The notes under the pieces are model-generated. The model searched no databases. It was given only the letters and a program-made list of their open reading frames with translations, and was not told the DNA's origin. Below are positions 62,058-64,000 of a stretch of DNA of 64,000 bases, piece by piece. The DNA is from Franzmannia qiaohouensis. Lineage in GTDB: Bacteria; Pseudomonadota; Gammaproteobacteria; Pseudomonadales; Halomonadaceae. The stretch covers positions 1 to 64,000 of the forward strand of contig NZ_JARWAM010000015.1 of the NCBI RefSeq assembly GCF_031451695.1, given 5' to 3'. Positions within the stretch are counted from its first letter, which is position 1, and the number at the start of each line of letters is the position of its first letter. The position numbers were made by a program, and so were the translations under genes.

Positions 62058-62858
62058 ATGGATGCCATCGCCATTGGCCCAGTGTTGCTTTCCCTGCCCC
62101 GCCTGTACGCCTTCGGCGCGGGGCTGATCCTGCTGTTGGTGAGCCTGATGCTGCTCGGCCTGCCCAAGGGCACCCATGCCCGCTGGTTCAATACCCTGGT
62201 GATCGTATGGCTGATCGGCGCGCGGCTTGGCCACGTGCTCAGCCACCCCGATGCCTATGCCACGGCGCCGCTGGATATCGTCAAGTTCTGGCAGCCCGGC
62301 TTCCACGGCCTGTGGGGGCTGCTGGCGGCGCTGATCTGGACCGCCTGGGCGCTGCGCGAGCACCTGATCAAGATGCTCGGCGGCATGGCACTGGTGATCG
62401 GCAGTTCGGCACTGTGGCTTGCCGTGGTGACCGTCTCGCCGCTGGGCGGCGAGATTGCCCTGCGCGAACTGCCCGACCTGACCCTGGACAACCTCGACGG
62501 CGAGCCTGTCACCCTCAGCGAGATCCAGGACGAGCTGGTGATCGTCAACCTGTGGGCCACCTGGTGCCCGCCCTGCCTGCGCGAGATGCCGCTGCTGGTC
62601 GAGGCCGACCAGCGCGACGGCGTCAGCGTGGTGATCGCCAACCAGGGCGAGGACCTGATGCAGGCCATGCGCTATCTCGATGAGCAGGAGTTCGTGCTCA
62701 GCTACCCGCTGCTCGATCCGCATCAGGAGCTGACCGTGCTCACCGAATCGCCGGGGCTGCCCACCACCCTGCTGTTCGACGCCGATGGCCGCGTCCTCGA
62801 ACAGCACATCGGTGAGCTGACCCGCGCCCAGCTCGACGGCTGGCTCGACCGCCACTGA
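62058..62858 (+). CDS. Half-Lgt membrane domain fused to a TlpA-like thioredoxin
   Basis: This 266-residue protein has about four N-terminal helices and then a periplasmic thioredoxin domain with active site NLWATWCPPCLREMPLL and cis-Pro in SPGLPTTLLFDADG. The membrane part resembles the first half of prolipoprotein diacylglyceryl transferase: IGARLGHVL, and PLDIVKFWQPGFHG in place of Lgt's SFHGG with its essential His. The second half of Lgt, with its catalytic Arg and Glu, is absent, so transferase activity is unlikely. It is probably a membrane-anchored thiol-disulfide reductase acting in the periplasm. Confidence 0.8.
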   Translation: MDAIAIGPVLLSLPRLYAFGAGLILLLVSLMLLGLPKGTHARWFNTLVIVWLIGARLGHVLSHPDAYATAPLDIVKFWQPGFHGLWGLLAALIWTAWALREHLIKMLGGMALVIGSSALWLAVVTVSPLGGEIALRELPDLTLDNLDGEPVTLSEIQDELVIVNLWATWCPPCLREMPLLVEADQRDGVSVVIANQGEDLMQAMRYLDEQEFVLSYPLLDPHQELTVLTESPGLPTTLLFDADGRVLEQHIGELTRAQLDGWLDRH

Positions 62859-62923
62859 ACGGCGGGGCAGCCGCACGCGCTACGATCAGCGCTTAAGTGC
62901 CGCGCCAGTTTCCGTTACCATAC

Positions 62924-62974
62924 CGCGCCCCGCCAGCGTCGTCGGCCCACCGCCGTGACAGCGGGGCGCGTTTT
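62924..62974 (+). terminator. Hairpin terminator before rapA
   Basis: CGCGCCCCGC and GCGGGGCGCG form a perfect 10-bp stem around a 27-base loop and are followed by TTTT on the plus strand, 66 bases past the previous stop. Confidence 0.7.
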
Positions 62975-62994
62975 CGTTGAGCATCCGAGGCATC

Positions 62995-64000
62995 ATGAGC
63001 GAATTTTCTCCCGGTCAGCGCTGGATCAGTGACGGCGAAGCCGAGCTGGGCCTGGGCACCATCCTGAACGTCGATTTCCGCAGCGTCACCGTGCTATTCA
63101 GCGCCAGCCAGGAAACCCGCACCTACAGCGTGCGTCAGGCGCCGCTGACCCGGGTGGCGTTTGCCCCCGGCGATCGCGTGCAGTCCGCCGAGGGCTGGCA
63201 GATGACCGTCGACGACAGCAAGGAGCTCGACGGCCTGGTGGTCTACATCGGCGAGGACGACCAGGGCAACCTGCGCGAGCTGCCCGAAGTACGGCTCGCC
63301 GACAGCATGCAGTTCGACCAGGCCCGCGACCGCCTGCTCACTGGCCAGGTCGACCGCAACGACTGGTTCGACCTGCGCTTTCGCACCCTGCACCACCATC
63401 AGCGCATCGAACAGAACCCGGCGCTGGGCCTGGCCGGGCCCAAGATCGACCTGATCCCTCACCAGCTCTACATCGCCGACGAGGTCTCCCGGCGCCACGC
63501 CCCGCGGGTGCTGCTGGCCGACGAAGTGGGCCTGGGCAAGACCATCGAGGCGGGGCTGATCCTGCACCGCCTGCTGCTCACCGGCCGCGCCGAGCGCGCC
63601 CTGATCCTGGTCCCCGACAGCCTTACTCACCAGTGGCTGGTCGAGCTGCTGCGCCGCTTCGCCCTCGACGTGCGGCTGCTCGACGAGCACCAGAGCCTGG
63701 CCCACCTCGACGGCAACCCCTTCGAGTCGGCGCAGCTGATCCTGGCCAGCCAGCAGTGGCTGTTCGCCAACCCGCAGCGCCAGACCCAGGCCCAGTCCTG
63801 CGACTGGGACCTGCTGATCGTCGATGAGGCCCACCACCTCGACTGGCATCCCGAGCACGTCGGCCCCGGCTACGCCTGCGTCGAGGCGCTGGCGGCCCGC
63901 ACCGAAGGCGTGCTGCTGCTCACCGCCACCCCGGAGCAGATGGGAGTGGAGAGTCACTTCGCGCGGCTGCGCCTGCTCGACCCCGAGCGCTATCAGGATC
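62995..64000 (+). CDS. rapA: RNA polymerase-associated helicase RapA, 5' part
   Basis: This is the first 335 residues of a SWI2/SNF2 ATPase that recycles stalled RNA polymerase; the window ends inside the gene. The N-terminal Tudor-like domains (FSPGQRWISDGEAELGLGTIL) are followed by helicase motif I DEVGLGKTIEAGLI, motif Ia RALILVPDSLTHQW, and motif II VDEAHHLDW. Motif III appears as LTATPEQMGVESHFARLRLLDP. E. coli RapA is 968 residues, so about two thirds lie beyond the edge. Confidence 0.93.
   Translation, partial: MSEFSPGQRWISDGEAELGLGTILNVDFRSVTVLFSASQETRTYSVRQAPLTRVAFAPGDRVQSAEGWQMTVDDSKELDGLVVYIGEDDQGNLRELPEVRLADSMQFDQARDRLLTGQVDRNDWFDLRFRTLHHHQRIEQNPALGLAGPKIDLIPHQLYIADEVSRRHAPRVLLADEVGLGKTIEAGLILHRLLLTGRAERALILVPDSLTHQWLVELLRRFALDVRLLDEHQSLAHLDGNPFESAQLILASQQWLFANPQRQTQAQSCDWDLLIVDEAHHLDWHPEHVGPGYACVEALAARTEGVLLLTATPEQMGVESHFARLRLLDPERYQD

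Overview
The window is 64 kb of GC-rich (roughly 63-65%) chromosome from a gammaproteobacterium. It is most likely a halophile of the Halomonas group, which I infer from gene content, gene order and codon use; there is no rRNA or other decisive marker. About 57 protein genes, one tRNA gene and many short regulatory sites can be supported. I see no transposase, phage gene, CRISPR array or rRNA. The left half is core chromosome. thiO-fimT, a minor-pilin cluster, ispH-fkpB-lspA-ileS-ribF, murJ, rpsT, proB, obgE, rpmA-rplU and ispB lie in the order I know from Pseudomonas. Only the minor-pilin block differs.

Layout. (1) 0.1-5.5 kb: pssA, then branched-chain amino acid synthesis (ilvC, its divergent regulator ilvY with a clear operator, and ilvIH behind a long structured leader). 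(2) 5.9-14.7 kb: clpB with a sigma-32 type promoter, pgeF, rluD, bamD, nadE, a PP0621-like gene and thiO; a GCCCGTA heptamer array lies next to nadE. (3) 14.8-19.4 kb: an AT-richer type IV minor-pilin island with no pilY1 and an oversized PilX-like protein. (4) 19.5-32.3 kb: the ispH to ispB housekeeping block and tRNA-Pro(CGG). (5) 32.5-36.5 kb: an outer-membrane protein, a small periplasmic binding protein and a membrane GGDEF-EAL protein, probably one signalling unit.

(6) 36.5-44.4 kb: a GMC oxidoreductase, a TctDE two-component system and a TctABC tripartite tricarboxylate transporter with an AbrB-type membrane protein. (7) 44.6-60.1 kb: a quaternary-ammonium and arginine catabolic island. 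cdhC-cdhA-cdhB would turn carnitine into glycine betaine. A gamma-butyrobetaine-hydroxylase-like oxygenase could feed carnitine into that route. A second oxygenase overlaps an HD-domain gene and resembles the TmpA/TmpB pair that makes glycine betaine from trimethylaminoethylphosphonate. These genes are interleaved with an AruI/AruH-like arginine transaminase pathway, a betaine-type binding protein and a polar amino acid ABC transporter. Three GlxA/AraC-type regulators sit among them. Two oxygenase promoters carry direct repeats with an exact 21-bp period, the usual phasing of AraC-type operators. (8) 60.1-64 kb: a phospholipase-D-type lipoprotein, a small membrane protein, a half-Lgt/TlpA fusion and the start of rapA, cut by the window edge.

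The most interesting material is the 48-59 kb operon. It mixes TmpAB-like oxygenases with arginine catabolism under phased direct-repeat operators. Next in interest are the rearranged pilin cluster, the ilvI leader and a binding-protein gene (tctC) with a compositional mosaic.
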